From: Mycolicibacterium lutetiense
GTDB taxonomy: Bacteria; Actinomycetota; Actinomycetes; Mycobacteriales; Mycobacteriaceae
DNA length: 64,000 nt
NCBI RefSeq assembly: GCF_017876775.1
Contig: NZ_JAGIOP010000002.1
Span: forward strand, 1,364,001-1,428,000
Direction of reading: 5' to 3'
Shown here: positions 54,662 to 63,039 of the stretch, in pieces
How the letters are laid out: every line of letters starts with the position of its first letter
Numbering within the stretch: the stretch's first letter is position 1
Translations under genes and position numbers: made by a program
The notes under the pieces: model-generated
What the model was told of the DNA's origin: nothing
Databases searched by the model: none
Seen by the model: the letters and a program-made list of their open reading frames with translations, nothing else

Positions 54662-54713
54662 GGTGGCGGAATTACGTGACGGACACCCCGGGGGAATTAC
54701 GCGACGGTCGACA
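54662..54713 (-). repeat. IS21 right end, two subterminal repeats
   Basis: Two inverted copies of the left-end unit are present (GGTGGCGGAATTACGTGAC at 54662-54680 and GGGGGAATTACGCGAC at 54690-54705). The element ends at 54713 before the CGTGGC duplication. Confidence 0.85.
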
Positions 54714-54797
54714 CGTGGCATCGCCCCCGACTGAGAAGTGTCCGCCGACCGGCCCAACCTCAACACACCCTCTTCATGACTGAAGGAGGCAACCATC

Positions 54798-55862
54798 ATG
54801 GTTGTTGTTGGAGCCGATGTACACAAGTCCACCCACACCTTTGTCGCGGTCGATGAGGTCGGGTGCAAGCTCGGCGAGAAGACCGTCAAGGCCACCACTG
54901 ATGGGCATCGCAAGGCCATCATGTGGGCCCGCGAGCAGTTCGGTGTCGAGTTGATCTGGGGCATCGAGGACTGCCGCAACATGTCGGCACGGCTGGAGCG
55001 TGACCTGCTCGGTGCGGGGCAGAAGGTGGTGCGGGTACCCACCAAACTGATGGCCGCCACCCGCAAGTCCGCGCGCGCTCGAGGCAAGTCCGATCCGATC
55101 GATGCGCTTGCGGTGTCGCGGGCAGTGCTGCGCGAACCTGATCTGCCGGTCGCTTCGCACGACGAAGTGTCGCGGGAGTTCAAGTTGTTGACTGATCGTC
55201 GTGATGTTCTTGTGGGACAACGGACCTCGGCGATCAACCGGGTGTTGTGGCATGTTCATGACCTCGATCCCGAGTGGGCCGCCGCGTTGGGCTCACTGAC
55301 TGCTCTCAAGCATCAGAAGGCCCTGATGGTGTGGCTGGCCGAGCGGCCCGGTGTGGTCGCTGAAATCGCCCGCGCTGAGGTGGGCGACATCATCCGGCTC
55401 ACCAGTGAGATCAACACCTTGACCAACCGCTTGGCGGCCAGCATCGGCCAGGTCGCACCGACGCTGCTGGCGATTCCTGGCTGCGCGGAGCTCTCGGCGG
55501 CCAAGATCGTCGGCGAGGTCGCCGGCATCGGCCGGTTCACAAGTGAGGCAGCGTTTGCCTGCCATACCGGGGTTGCGCCCATCCCGGCGTGGTCTGGGGC
55601 CAGTGCCGGGCAGATGCGGTTAAGCCGGGCCGGCAACCGTCAACTCAACGCCGCCATCCACCGCATCGCCCTGACCCAGATTCGGATGACCGGCAGCCTC
55701 GGGCAGATCTACTTCCAAAAACTGATCGAGACCGGGAAAACCAAACGCGCGGCGCTGCGCTGCGTCAAACGCCGAATCGCTCGCCGCGTCTACCAAGCCC
55801 TACGCCGCGACGCCCACGACCACCAAAACCCAGTCAAGCCGCCACAATCAGTGGCGGCTTGA
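54798..55862 (+). CDS. IS110-family transposase
   Basis: This 354-residue transposase has an N-terminal RuvC-like DEDD domain (GADVHKSTHTFVAVDE, later GIEDC and KSDPIDALAVSRAVL) and a C-terminal Transposase_20 domain (GCAELSAAKIVGEVAGIGRF, TGVAPIPAWSGASAG with the catalytic Ser, RLSRAGNRQLN). It appears intact. GAAGGAGG supports the ATG. IS110 enzymes are guided by a bridge RNA transcribed from the element's non-coding end, here split by the IS21 insertion. Confidence 0.9.
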   Translation: MVVVGADVHKSTHTFVAVDEVGCKLGEKTVKATTDGHRKAIMWAREQFGVELIWGIEDCRNMSARLERDLLGAGQKVVRVPTKLMAATRKSARARGKSDPIDALAVSRAVLREPDLPVASHDEVSREFKLLTDRRDVLVGQRTSAINRVLWHVHDLDPEWAAALGSLTALKHQKALMVWLAERPGVVAEIARAEVGDIIRLTSEINTLTNRLAASIGQVAPTLLAIPGCAELSAAKIVGEVAGIGRFTSEAAFACHTGVAPIPAWSGASAGQMRLSRAGNRQLNAAIHRIALTQIRMTGSLGQIYFQKLIETGKTKRAALRCVKRRIARRVYQALRRDAHDHQNPVKPPQSVAA

Positions 55863-55889
55863 CATAGGAGCTATTGCTCGGCGCTCCTC

Positions 55890-57125
55890 TTAACGCAGCG
55901 AATACCGCACCGGCAGGTGCTTGAGACCTCCGACGAACGTGGTGGCCATGTGCTGCGGTACGCCGGTGAGCTCCGCGGACCGCAACCGCGGTAGAAGCTC
56001 GGAGAAGAAGCTGTTGATCTCCATCCGGGCCAGTGCGGCACCGAGGCAGAAATGCACACCGTAGCCGAACGCGATGTGTTTGTTGGGATCTCGCCCGACG
56101 TCGAAGCGGAACGGATCGCCGAAGACGTCCTCGTCGCGGTTACCCGAGACATAGGACAGCAGCACCGACTCGCCCTTCGAAATGCGTACACCGCGAATCT
56201 CGTAGTCCCGTTGCGCGGTGCGCATGAACTCCTTGACCGGTGTCGTCCAGCGGACCATCTCCTCGACTGCCAGCGGCATCAGACTCATGTCGTTCTGCAG
56301 CCGGGCCAGTTGGTCGGGATTCTGCAGCAGCGCGTGCATACCACCAGAAATGCTGGCACTGCTGGTGTCGTGGCCGGCAGCGGCGATGATCGCGTAATAG
56401 GAAACCGTGTCGATATCGGACAGCGGCTCCCCGTCCAGGGTGGCGTTGGCGATCGTCGAAGCCAAGTCGTCGGTCGGATTCGCCCGACGCGAGGCGGTCA
56501 GTTCGGTGAAGTACTGGAACATCTCGAGCAGCGCCATGCCCTGCTCCTCCATGCTGGTGCCGCGCTTGAACTCGTCGTCGTCGCTGCCGAACAGCTCCTG
56601 GGTGAGCTTGAGCATGAACGCAAAGTCGGACTCGGGCACACCGAGCAGTGTCATGATCATGTACAGCGGATAGTTCACGGCGACCTGCTGCACGAAATCG
56701 CATTCCGGCCCCTCATCGACCATTCTGTCGACGAACCGCTTGGCCAGTTCGTCGGCGCGATCCTTCAACGCGCGCATGGCCTTTGGCCGAAACCAGTTGG
56801 CTCCGATGGCCCGCAGGTCGCGGTGCAGTGGGTCGTCGGTGTGGATCAACGTCCGGATTCCGATCGCGGCCTGCTGCTCGTCACCCTCGCGGGTGACCAG
56901 GACCGGGCGCGGCGAGTTGGTGAAGATGTCGTTGGCACGCTCGATCTCCATGATGTCTGCGTGCTTGGTGATCGCCCAGAAGGGGGCATAGTCGGGCACC
57001 TCGACCCAGGACACCGGGGCGTTGGCCCGCAGGTGGGTCAGGTCCGCGTGAAGTGTCACCTCGTCGGCGTACGCCGAGGGGGTGGCGAACATCTTGGCGA
57101 CGTCGTCGATGGTCCGGACGGTCAT
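55890..57125 (-). CDS. Cytochrome P450
   Basis: This 411-residue P450 has the I-helix motif AAAGHDTSS, the K-helix EEMVRW and the haem loop FGYGVHFCLGAALARME (thiolate Cys360). It differs from the CYP142/CYP125 sequences that I remember, so I do not assign a family. The ATG at 57125 overlaps the stop of the luciferase-like gene (ATGA) and has GAGGAGC upstream, so the two are translationally coupled. A hydrophobic substrate such as a steroid or terpene is likely. The IS110 element ends just downstream, between the stop and the former neighbour. Confidence 0.88.
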   Translation of the reverse strand: MTVRTIDDVAKMFATPSAYADEVTLHADLTHLRANAPVSWVEVPDYAPFWAITKHADIMEIERANDIFTNSPRPVLVTREGDEQQAAIGIRTLIHTDDPLHRDLRAIGANWFRPKAMRALKDRADELAKRFVDRMVDEGPECDFVQQVAVNYPLYMIMTLLGVPESDFAFMLKLTQELFGSDDDEFKRGTSMEEQGMALLEMFQYFTELTASRRANPTDDLASTIANATLDGEPLSDIDTVSYYAIIAAAGHDTSSASISGGMHALLQNPDQLARLQNDMSLMPLAVEEMVRWTTPVKEFMRTAQRDYEIRGVRISKGESVLLSYVSGNRDEDVFGDPFRFDVGRDPNKHIAFGYGVHFCLGAALARMEINSFFSELLPRLRSAELTGVPQHMATTFVGGLKHLPVRYSLR

Positions 57126-58177
57126 ACGTTGCTCCTCACTGGCGGGCACTCACGAAATTCCTGCAGCACCGCGTTGACGGTTTCCGGGGAAACCGCGGCG
57201 GGAAAGCCGGGCAGCACGCGGTCGATGACGCCGTCGCAACGGCGCCGCAGCGCAGCGGCCAACTCGGGGATGGGGGCCACCACGGCGAATGCGTCCAGCA
57301 CGTCGTCGTCGATGAGCTCGCCCATTGCGTCCCACCGGCCGGCCAACGACAGTCGGTGCAGTTCGGTGTGCAGATCACCCCAGCCGTGCAGTTCCAGAAC
57401 TTTGCGGTATGCGGGTGTCGAGCCGTAGAACGCAAGCTGTTTGCGGGTCGCGACCGATGCCGCGGCCATCTCCTGCTCGTCAGCGCCGGTCACGATGAAC
57501 ACCGGACAGGACAGCTCGAAGTCACGACGGTCACGCCCACTTCGGTCCATCCCGCGCTGTAGCGCGGCCGTGGTCACCTCGTCCAGATAGCGCCGCGTGG
57601 TGAACGCGTGGGCCAGTAGCCCATCGGCTACCTCACCGGACACCTCGGTCATCAATTCGCCCACCGCCGCCAGGAACACCTTGGGGAACGGAAGCGTCGA
57701 CGGCTCCGGGGTGAACATCGGCGTCATGATCTTGTGGGTGTAGAACTCACCCTCGAACCGCAGCTTCGAACCGTCGCGCCAACAACTCCAAATCGCCTGC
57801 AGCGCTTCGACGTACTCGCGCATCCGGCGGGCTGGATGGCTCCACGGCATACTGAACCGTTTCTCGATGTGCGGCTGGATCTGGGTACCGAGTCCGAGGA
57901 TGAAACGTCCGCCCGAGTAGGTCTGCAGGTCCCAGCCCAGCTGGGCCATCGTCATCGGATTGCGCGCAAAGGCTACGGCGATGCTGGTGCCGATCTGCAT
58001 CCGCTCGGTGTGCTCGGCCGCGATCGCCAAGGGTAGGAACGGGTCGTGGTTGATCTCGCCGGTCCAGCATCCGTCGTAGCCGTGAGCTTCCAGCTCGCGG
58101 GCGATGTCCGGAACCTCGGCCAGCCGGCTGGGAACGCCGCGATCGATCTTGATGCCTCGTGGAACCTCGTCACTCAT
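57122..58177 (-). CDS. LLM-class F420-dependent oxidoreductase
   Basis: This 351-residue protein has a luciferase-like monooxygenase TIM barrel of the mycobacterial F420-dependent type: YDGCWTGEINHDPFLPLA, NPMTMAQLGWDLQTYSGGRFILGLG and HPARRMREYVEALQAIW. It probably transfers hydride to or from F420H2 on an unknown substrate. Coupled to the P450 gene by a 4-base ATGA overlap, it should work in the same pathway. AAAGG lies 11 bases upstream of the ATG. It is divergent from the carboxyltransferase gene. Confidence 0.88.
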   Translation of the reverse strand: MSDEVPRGIKIDRGVPSRLAEVPDIARELEAHGYDGCWTGEINHDPFLPLAIAAEHTERMQIGTSIAVAFARNPMTMAQLGWDLQTYSGGRFILGLGTQIQPHIEKRFSMPWSHPARRMREYVEALQAIWSCWRDGSKLRFEGEFYTHKIMTPMFTPEPSTLPFPKVFLAAVGELMTEVSGEVADGLLAHAFTTRRYLDEVTTAALQRGMDRSGRDRRDFELSCPVFIVTGADEQEMAAASVATRKQLAFYGSTPAYRKVLELHGWGDLHTELHRLSLAGRWDAMGELIDDDVLDAFAVVAPIPELAAALRRRCDGVIDRVLPGFPAAVSPETVNAVLQEFRECPPVRSNV

Positions 58178-58335
58178 CGCTGGTGTGCGCCTTTGCCACG
58201 TTGTCCCGCCATGTGCATACCGACCACCCGATCGACGCTACAGTAAGCAATTCAGTATGGTCAACGGCGGTAGGCTTGGACACCCGATGACGAACGCTCG
58301 ACACGTGAGGACAGTGGCATGACAAGGACGTCGGC

Positions 58336-59832
58336 ATGACGAACGACCCGGAGTGGAAGGAAACGCTCGAGGATCTCGCTCGCCGGCGTGAGCACACGTT
58401 CGGCATGGGTGGTCCCGAACGGGTGGCCAAGCATCACGGCAAGGGCAAGCTCGATGCCCGGGCGCGGGTCGCACGACTGCTGGATCCCGGCACCTTTCAA
58501 GAATTCGGGACACTGGTCGGCGGCGACATCGCCGCCGACGGCCTCATCGCGGGAGCGGGTCGCATCGACGGCACACCGGTAATGGTGGGCGCCGAAGATT
58601 TCACCACGCTGGCCGGCAGCATCGGACCGGGGGGCAACGCCAAACGGTATCGGCTCGCAGAGTTGGCCCTACGCAACAAGATCCCGCTGGTGATGTTGTT
58701 GGAGGGCGCGGGTTTTCGCCCCAGCGGTGAGCACTACGGACGGACACCGACCGACCTGATCGCGCAGGCGAGATGTTCGGGAAAGGTGCCGACGATATCG
58801 GCAATCCTCGGCCCGTCGGCCGGCCATGGCGCCTTGGTGGCCCCAGTGTGCGACTTCAGCATCATGAGCCATCAGGGAGCGATCTTCACCGCCGGGCCAC
58901 CGGTGGTGAAAGAGTCCACCGGAGAGGACATTTCGAAGGAGGATCTCGGCGGTCCGACCGTGGCACTGGCCAGCGGCGTGATTCACAACTACGCCGAGGA
59001 CGACGAGACGGTCATCGACGACATCCGCCGTTACCTGTCCTACTTCCCGTCCAGCGCATGGTCGTATCCACCGACCCGGCTTGCCGACGACACCGCAGAC
59101 CCGAGACCCACGCCGGAGATTCTCGATATCGTGTCCCGCGACAACCGCCAGATCTACGACATGCGCGCGGTGATCGACGAGATCTTCGACCGGCCCGACT
59201 GGTTCGAGGTGCAGCCGAAATTCGGTCGGGCGATCATCTGCGCGCTGGCCCACCTGGGTGGCTATCCGGTCGCGGTGGTGGCCAATCAGCCCCAGGTGAC
59301 GGCCGGTTCGATCGACGCCGACGCCGCCGACAAGGCAGCCCATTTCATCACCGTGGCTGACTCGTTCCACCTACCGATCGTGTTCCTCGCCGACAACCCC
59401 GGCATGCTGCCGGGCAGCCAGTCCGAGCGCAGCGGCGTATTGCGCAGCGGGGCACGCATGTTTGCCGCCCAGACCGCCGCGACAACACTCAAACTGCACG
59501 TGACGCTGCGCAAGGCCTTCGGATTCGGCTCGATGGTCATGTCGCTGCTGGGTTTTGACGATCAGGTCGCGACGTTCGCCTACCCCGGGGCCACGATGGG
59601 CGCCATGGGTGCGGCTGCACTCAGCGCCGCCACCCACGCCGGCGAGGACTACGCCGAGGTGCTCAAGAAGATGGAACTGGAGGCGTCCTTCCGGTCGGCG
59701 GGCCATCTCGGTTTCGATGAGCTCATCTCCCCCGAAGAAACCCGCAACGCCCTGTTGGTCACCCTGCAGCACGGCATCTTCAGCCGTCAGGCGGTCGCCG
59801 AACCCGTGTATCGCACCTTGATCACTCCCTAA
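58336..59832 (+). CDS. Acyl-CoA carboxylase carboxyltransferase (beta) subunit
   Basis: This 498-residue protein is a crotonase-fold biotin-dependent carboxyltransferase. The two oxyanion-hole regions (GPSAGHGALVAP near 156 and YPGATMGAMGAAAL near 417) and ADNPGMLPGSQSERSG are typical of AccD-type subunits. It is slightly shorter than usual (about 520-550). No biotin carboxylase/carrier subunit is encoded nearby, so it must use one from elsewhere or have a specialised partner. The acyl-CoA substrate is unknown. AAGGA supports the ATG at 58336. A terminator palindrome follows. Confidence 0.87.
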   Translation: MTNDPEWKETLEDLARRREHTFGMGGPERVAKHHGKGKLDARARVARLLDPGTFQEFGTLVGGDIAADGLIAGAGRIDGTPVMVGAEDFTTLAGSIGPGGNAKRYRLAELALRNKIPLVMLLEGAGFRPSGEHYGRTPTDLIAQARCSGKVPTISAILGPSAGHGALVAPVCDFSIMSHQGAIFTAGPPVVKESTGEDISKEDLGGPTVALASGVIHNYAEDDETVIDDIRRYLSYFPSSAWSYPPTRLADDTADPRPTPEILDIVSRDNRQIYDMRAVIDEIFDRPDWFEVQPKFGRAIICALAHLGGYPVAVVANQPQVTAGSIDADAADKAAHFITVADSFHLPIVFLADNPGMLPGSQSERSGVLRSGARMFAAQTAATTLKLHVTLRKAFGFGSMVMSLLGFDDQVATFAYPGATMGAMGAAALSAATHAGEDYAEVLKKMELEASFRSAGHLGFDELISPEETRNALLVTLQHGIFSRQAVAEPVYRTLITP

Positions 59833-59835
59833 CCA

Positions 59836-59904
59836 TCTCCCGCGAGCAGACGCGAAAGTACCCAAATTTGATCGCTTACGGGTACTTTCGCGTCTTCTCG
59901 CGGG
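59836..59904. terminator. Palindrome family B, copy 2
   Basis: A 25-bp stem with one mismatch (59839-59904; 5' arm begins CCCGCGAGCAGACGCGAAAG) separates the convergent carboxyltransferase and luciferase-like genes and ends directly at the latter's stop. Its TCTCCCGCGAGCAGAC segment also occurs at 51853. Confidence 0.85.
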
Positions 59905-60951
59905 TCATGCCTGGGTGGCCCGGTACTCGGTGACGATCGGCTCAAGTTCGTCGGGAGTGGCCCCGTGCATGATCACCGCATCGGCACCGTAGTCGAATTC
60001 CTTGCGGATGCGGTCCACACACTGGCTCGCCGATCCGGTGGCCGACGGTTCCAGCCATTCGTCGGGAATGAGGGTGGCGATGTGTTCGATCTGTTCGGCG
60101 CTGGCCTTGTGGTCGATGCCACCCGGGATTGAGGTGACGACGGAATCCTCCCGGAATCGTTGCAGCACAGCTGGATCCCAGTTATTGGTCTTCACCAACA
60201 GGTCGCCGTAGCCCTGCAGGTAGGTGGCCAGGCGCGCCACGGTCTTCTTGAGCCGCAGTTCCTCGGGGAGGTGATCGCCGACAGTGGCAAAGCATGACCA
60301 CACCCGCACACTGTCCGGGTCGCGGCCGGCCTGCTCGGCGGCGTCTTTGACGGTCTTTACGGCCCGCGTCAAGGTCTCCGGGGTGAAGTAGGTGTGCAGG
60401 ATGACGTCGTCGAACTCCCGGCCACCCAACGCAAGGGTTTGTGGACCGAAGGCCACGATCGCCAGCCGAATGTCTTCGTTGAAGTCAGGGTCGAGGAACA
60501 GCACCTGGTACTTGCCGATCGGTCCGTCGTGGTTGAAGACCACCTCTCCGTGCCACAGCTTGCGCATGACCTGCGCGAAATCCTCCATCTGCGCGGTGGT
60601 CACCGCGGGCACGCCGAACGCGTTGTACATGGCGGCGACGCCGCGGCCGATGCCGAGCGTGAAGCGGCCCCGGGACAGCCGGTGCATCGTGGTGGCCCAT
60701 GATCCGGTGATGAGCGGGTGGCGGGTGTTGTGATTGGTTGCCGCCGTGGCGATCTGCATACGTTCGGTCACGGCACACGCAGCGCCGACGAGCGAGGAGG
60801 CCTCCTTGACGTTCCACCGTTCGGAGATGAATGCGGTGCCGAAGCCGAGTTCCTCGCCGCGGCGCGCCTCGTCCATCAGCGTGGCCGGGCCTTCACCGCC
60901 CGCACCCGCCAGCAGGTAGTAACCAAGTTCGTCGAGTACCGGTTCGGTCAT
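59905..60951 (-). CDS. LLM-class F420-dependent oxidoreductase
   Basis: This 348-residue luciferase-like TIM-barrel protein is related to mycobacterial F420-dependent enzymes: ELGYYLLAGAG, GFGTAFISERWNVKEASSLVGA, MHRLSRGRFTLGIGRGV and VAFGPQTLALGGREFDDVILHTY. It is paralogous in fold to the protein at 57122 but clearly different in sequence. The ATG at 60951 overlaps the preceding stop (ATGA), so it is the third gene of a coupled operon with the SnoaL-like and phosphotransferase-fold genes. The substrate is unknown. Confidence 0.88.
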   Translation of the reverse strand: MTEPVLDELGYYLLAGAGGEGPATLMDEARRGEELGFGTAFISERWNVKEASSLVGAACAVTERMQIATAATNHNTRHPLITGSWATTMHRLSRGRFTLGIGRGVAAMYNAFGVPAVTTAQMEDFAQVMRKLWHGEVVFNHDGPIGKYQVLFLDPDFNEDIRLAIVAFGPQTLALGGREFDDVILHTYFTPETLTRAVKTVKDAAEQAGRDPDSVRVWSCFATVGDHLPEELRLKKTVARLATYLQGYGDLLVKTNNWDPAVLQRFREDSVVTSIPGGIDHKASAEQIEHIATLIPDEWLEPSATGSASQCVDRIRKEFDYGADAVIMHGATPDELEPIVTEYRATQA

Positions 60952-61319
60952 GCCCAAACTCCTTGTTTGTAGCCACAATTCCACACTTCGGTGATGCGCC
61001 CGTCGATGACGCGAAAGATCTCCATACTGCTGACCGTCGTCGAGTTGCCGTCGGTGAACGTCATCGGCGACTCGTACACGATCGTGACGTGTTCCCCGTC
61101 ATCGCCGGCAACCACCAGCCGGAGATCGAACCGCACGGTCTCGAACATCGCCCAGTGGTCGACCACCCGGGCCACGGCTTCCTCGTGAGTCAGCACCGCC
61201 GCCTCCCCCACATCGTGGCGGGTGACGGTGTCCCCCAGCAGCTCTTCGGCGAGCGCGAAATCCTTCTGGTTCCACACCACCAGGTTGTAGAGCTCCACCA
61301 CTTCACGCGCGGTTCTCAT
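60948..61319 (-). CDS. SnoaL/NTF2-like protein
   Basis: This 123-residue protein has the small cone-shaped SnoaL/NTF2 fold: TAREVVELYNLVVWNQKDFALAEELL, then VVDHWAMFETVRFDLRLVVA and a terminal VSSMEIFRVIDGRITEVW. Members act on steroid- or polyketide-like compounds or serve as binding modules. Both ends overlap its neighbours by four bases (ATGA), so it is tightly coupled within the operon. The ATG at 61319 is chosen for this reason. Confidence 0.82.
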   Translation of the reverse strand: MRTAREVVELYNLVVWNQKDFALAEELLGDTVTRHDVGEAAVLTHEEAVARVVDHWAMFETVRFDLRLVVAGDDGEHVTIVYESPMTFTDGNSTTVSSMEIFRVIDGRITEVWNCGYKQGVWA

Positions 61320-62362
61320 GAAAATTCCTCCAGGGCGTCGATGTCCTCGATGGCCGCGACGGCCCGGTCGATGAGCGTGAGACACAGTTGCCGAGACCGC
61401 TCCGGTGCGACATCCCAGGTGAGCAGGGCGACCACCGGCATGTACAGCAGCAGCGCCGTCGCGAGACGGTAATGGCGCCAGGCCTCGTCGAACGGGTACC
61501 CGTCGACCTGGCCGACATATTCGCGCAGCAGGTCCGCGTCGTGGCCGCGGCGCACCTCGGTCGGCAGACCCTGACTGACCAGATACGCGATATCGGCCGC
61601 ACCCGCACCGCGAACCGTCAACTGGAAGTCCACCACCTTCAGCGCCTCATGACGGAAGAACATGTTGTCGGCCCGAATATCTCCGTGCAGCAACATATTC
61701 CGGTCTGAAAGCGCGGAAAGGGCGATGGGTGCGAGATCGGCGAACCGCTCGGCGAACGCGGCGACCGCCGGGGGTACCGGCTGGCGGGTGTGGTCTCGGT
61801 AGAGCTGCCATCCGGGAACGAAAGCGGGCAAGAACAGGTCCCGGGTCAACGAGCTGTCGATGCTCGGGAATTCCTGCAGTACCGCATCATCGACGCCTGC
61901 CGACCAGGTGTGCAGGCCGGCCAACTGTTCGATACAGAGCCGGGCGCGCGGAAGCGACAGGCCGGCTAGATGATCGGCATTCTCCCAGTCCCGCAGATCT
62001 TCGAGCACGAGCACGAAGTCGGACCCGGAGCTCCGCGCGACATGGCAGCGCGGCGTGGCAATAGGCGCATCCGGCGCGATGTGCCGGTAGAAGTACAGCT
62101 CGCGTTGGTAGCCCCCGAGCATCTCCATCCCGCCCCGAGCCAGCGAGTCGGCGGGCAGTTTGACGATCAAAGTCTCTGGAACATCATCGGATCCGCTCAG
62201 CTCGATCCGATACAGCGCCGCGGAGAATCCGGTGTCCAGCGCGATCCGCTCGGCTCGTACCGCCGTCACCGGCGCTCCCAGCGCCTCCGTCAACCAGGGC
62301 GCGGTGACCTCGTCGATGCCCGTGGGTACCGGTCCAGAAAATGGCGCTGCGACTGTTGTCAT
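61316..62362 (-). CDS. Phosphotransferase-fold (APH/EcKinase-like) protein
   Basis: This 348-residue protein has the APH-type kinase fold with the catalytic loop LLHGDIRADNMFF and VVDFQLTVRG. The bilobed structure begins with ALYRIELSG and LIVKLP. It resembles the mycobacterial phosphotransferases found beside lipid and steroid catabolism genes. The substrate is unknown. It is the first gene of the operon that continues with the SnoaL-like and F420 genes. GGAGG lies seven bases upstream of the ATG at 62362. The TetR operator at 62394 is just upstream. Confidence 0.85.
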   Translation of the reverse strand: MTTVAAPFSGPVPTGIDEVTAPWLTEALGAPVTAVRAERIALDTGFSAALYRIELSGSDDVPETLIVKLPADSLARGGMEMLGGYQRELYFYRHIAPDAPIATPRCHVARSSGSDFVLVLEDLRDWENADHLAGLSLPRARLCIEQLAGLHTWSAGVDDAVLQEFPSIDSSLTRDLFLPAFVPGWQLYRDHTRQPVPPAVAAFAERFADLAPIALSALSDRNMLLHGDIRADNMFFRHEALKVVDFQLTVRGAGAADIAYLVSQGLPTEVRRGHDADLLREYVGQVDGYPFDEAWRHYRLATALLLYMPVVALLTWDVAPERSRQLCLTLIDRAVAAIEDIDALEEFS

Positions 62363-62393
62363 CCTCGACCTCCGCACAGAAATTTGACGCAGA

Positions 62394-62410
62394 ACAACTA
62401 AGTTAGTTGT
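62394..62410. promoter_or_regulatory. Palindromic TetR operator
   Basis: ACAACTAAGTTAGTTGT is a perfect 7-3-7 palindrome in the 68-bp gap between the divergent phosphotransferase-fold and TetR genes. It overlaps the promoter region of both, so repression of both directions is likely. It does not match the KstR or KstR2 sites as I remember them. Confidence 0.65.
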
Positions 62411-62418
62411 CGGCGATC

Positions 62419-62430
62419 TAATATGCAAGG
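62419..62430 (+). promoter_or_regulatory. Leaderless -10 element of TetR gene
   Basis: TAATAT at 62419-62424 lies six bases before the GTG at 62431 and directly downstream of the operator, another leaderless arrangement. Confidence 0.55.
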
Positions 62431-63039
62431 GTGCCTTCCCCAGCCCAGGGCCTCACCCAGCCGGAGCGCGTCGAGCAGTCCTCGCGCCGGCTGCTGCAGG
62501 CTGCCGCTGAGTTGATCGTCGAAAAGGGCTGGGAAGCAACGACCGCCGCTGAGATCGGCCGGCGAGCCGGGTACAGCCGGGCCATGGTGCACGCCCGCTA
62601 CGGCAGCAAGGACGCCATCCTCGACGCCTTCCAGGACATGTACGTGGCGCGACTGAACCCCGACCCCGAACCGGGCGCCACCGGACTGCAGCAGGTACTG
62701 GCACATTTCGACCGCGTGCAGGAGATTCACGCCGAGGACGCCGCGGTGACCAGAGCCATGTTCGTGTCCGCATTCGAGGCGGTGAAGACCACCTCGCCAC
62801 TGCGCGACGGGGTGCGCGCCCAATTGGCCGGGGCGGCCTTCAAGGTCGAAGCCGGGCTACATGCCGGTATCGCCGACGGTTCACTGCTCCCCGATATCGA
62901 TGTCGACATGGCGGTGCGAGACATCACCGGATCCATCTTCGGTATCGCTTTCCAGTGGGTGGTCCTCCCCGAGGACCACGATCTCGACCACGAGATCGAC
63001 TGTGTACGGGCCCGGATCACGTCAATCTACGGTCGTTAA
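62431..63039 (+). CDS. TetR-family regulator
   Basis: This 202-residue TetR regulator has its DNA-binding domain around residues 15-62 (EATTAAEIGRRAGYSRAMVHARYGSK). It is divergent from the phosphotransferase-fold/SnoaL/F420 operon and most likely represses it and itself through the palindrome at 62394. The GTG start at 62431 is consistent with a leaderless transcript. Its 3' end overlaps the hydrolase gene on the other strand by 18 bases. Confidence 0.88.
   Translation: MPSPAQGLTQPERVEQSSRRLLQAAAELIVEKGWEATTAAEIGRRAGYSRAMVHARYGSKDAILDAFQDMYVARLNPDPEPGATGLQQVLAHFDRVQEIHAEDAAVTRAMFVSAFEAVKTTSPLRDGVRAQLAGAAFKVEAGLHAGIADGSLLPDIDVDMAVRDITGSIFGIAFQWVVLPEDHDLDHEIDCVRARITSIYGR

Larger units (their letters stand above)
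52073..54713 (+). mobile_element. Complete IS21-family element with 6-bp target duplication
   Basis: The 2641-bp element begins TGTCAGCGGTCACGTAATTC and ends with the inverse of TGTCGACCGTCGCGTAATTC. It is flanked by CGTGGC on both sides (52067-52072 and 54714-54719), a perfect 6-bp target duplication. It carries istA and istB in order, both apparently intact. Three left and two right subterminal repeats are present. The perfect duplication and intact genes suggest a fairly recent insertion. Confidence 0.9.
52060..55889 (+). mobile_element. IS110-family element interrupted by an IS21-family element
   Basis: The IS110-type transposase gene (54798) has its probable 5' non-coding end split by the IS21 element. 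The octamer ATAGGAGC occurs at 52060-52067, before the IS21 insertion, and at 55864-55871, just after the transposase stop, which marks approximate ends. The sequence GGACCGGACGGCG...ATAGGAGC is typical of left ends of actinobacterial IS110 elements. In IS110 elements this non-coding region encodes the bridge RNA, so the insertion could inactivate mobility. The exact ends are uncertain because these elements lack terminal inverted repeats, and the left end may extend upstream to about 51950. Confidence 0.6.

Noticed and set aside
52073..55862. A composite transposon formed by the IS21 and IS110 elements
   Set aside because: The two are different families and nested, not flanking a cargo, so there is no composite structure.
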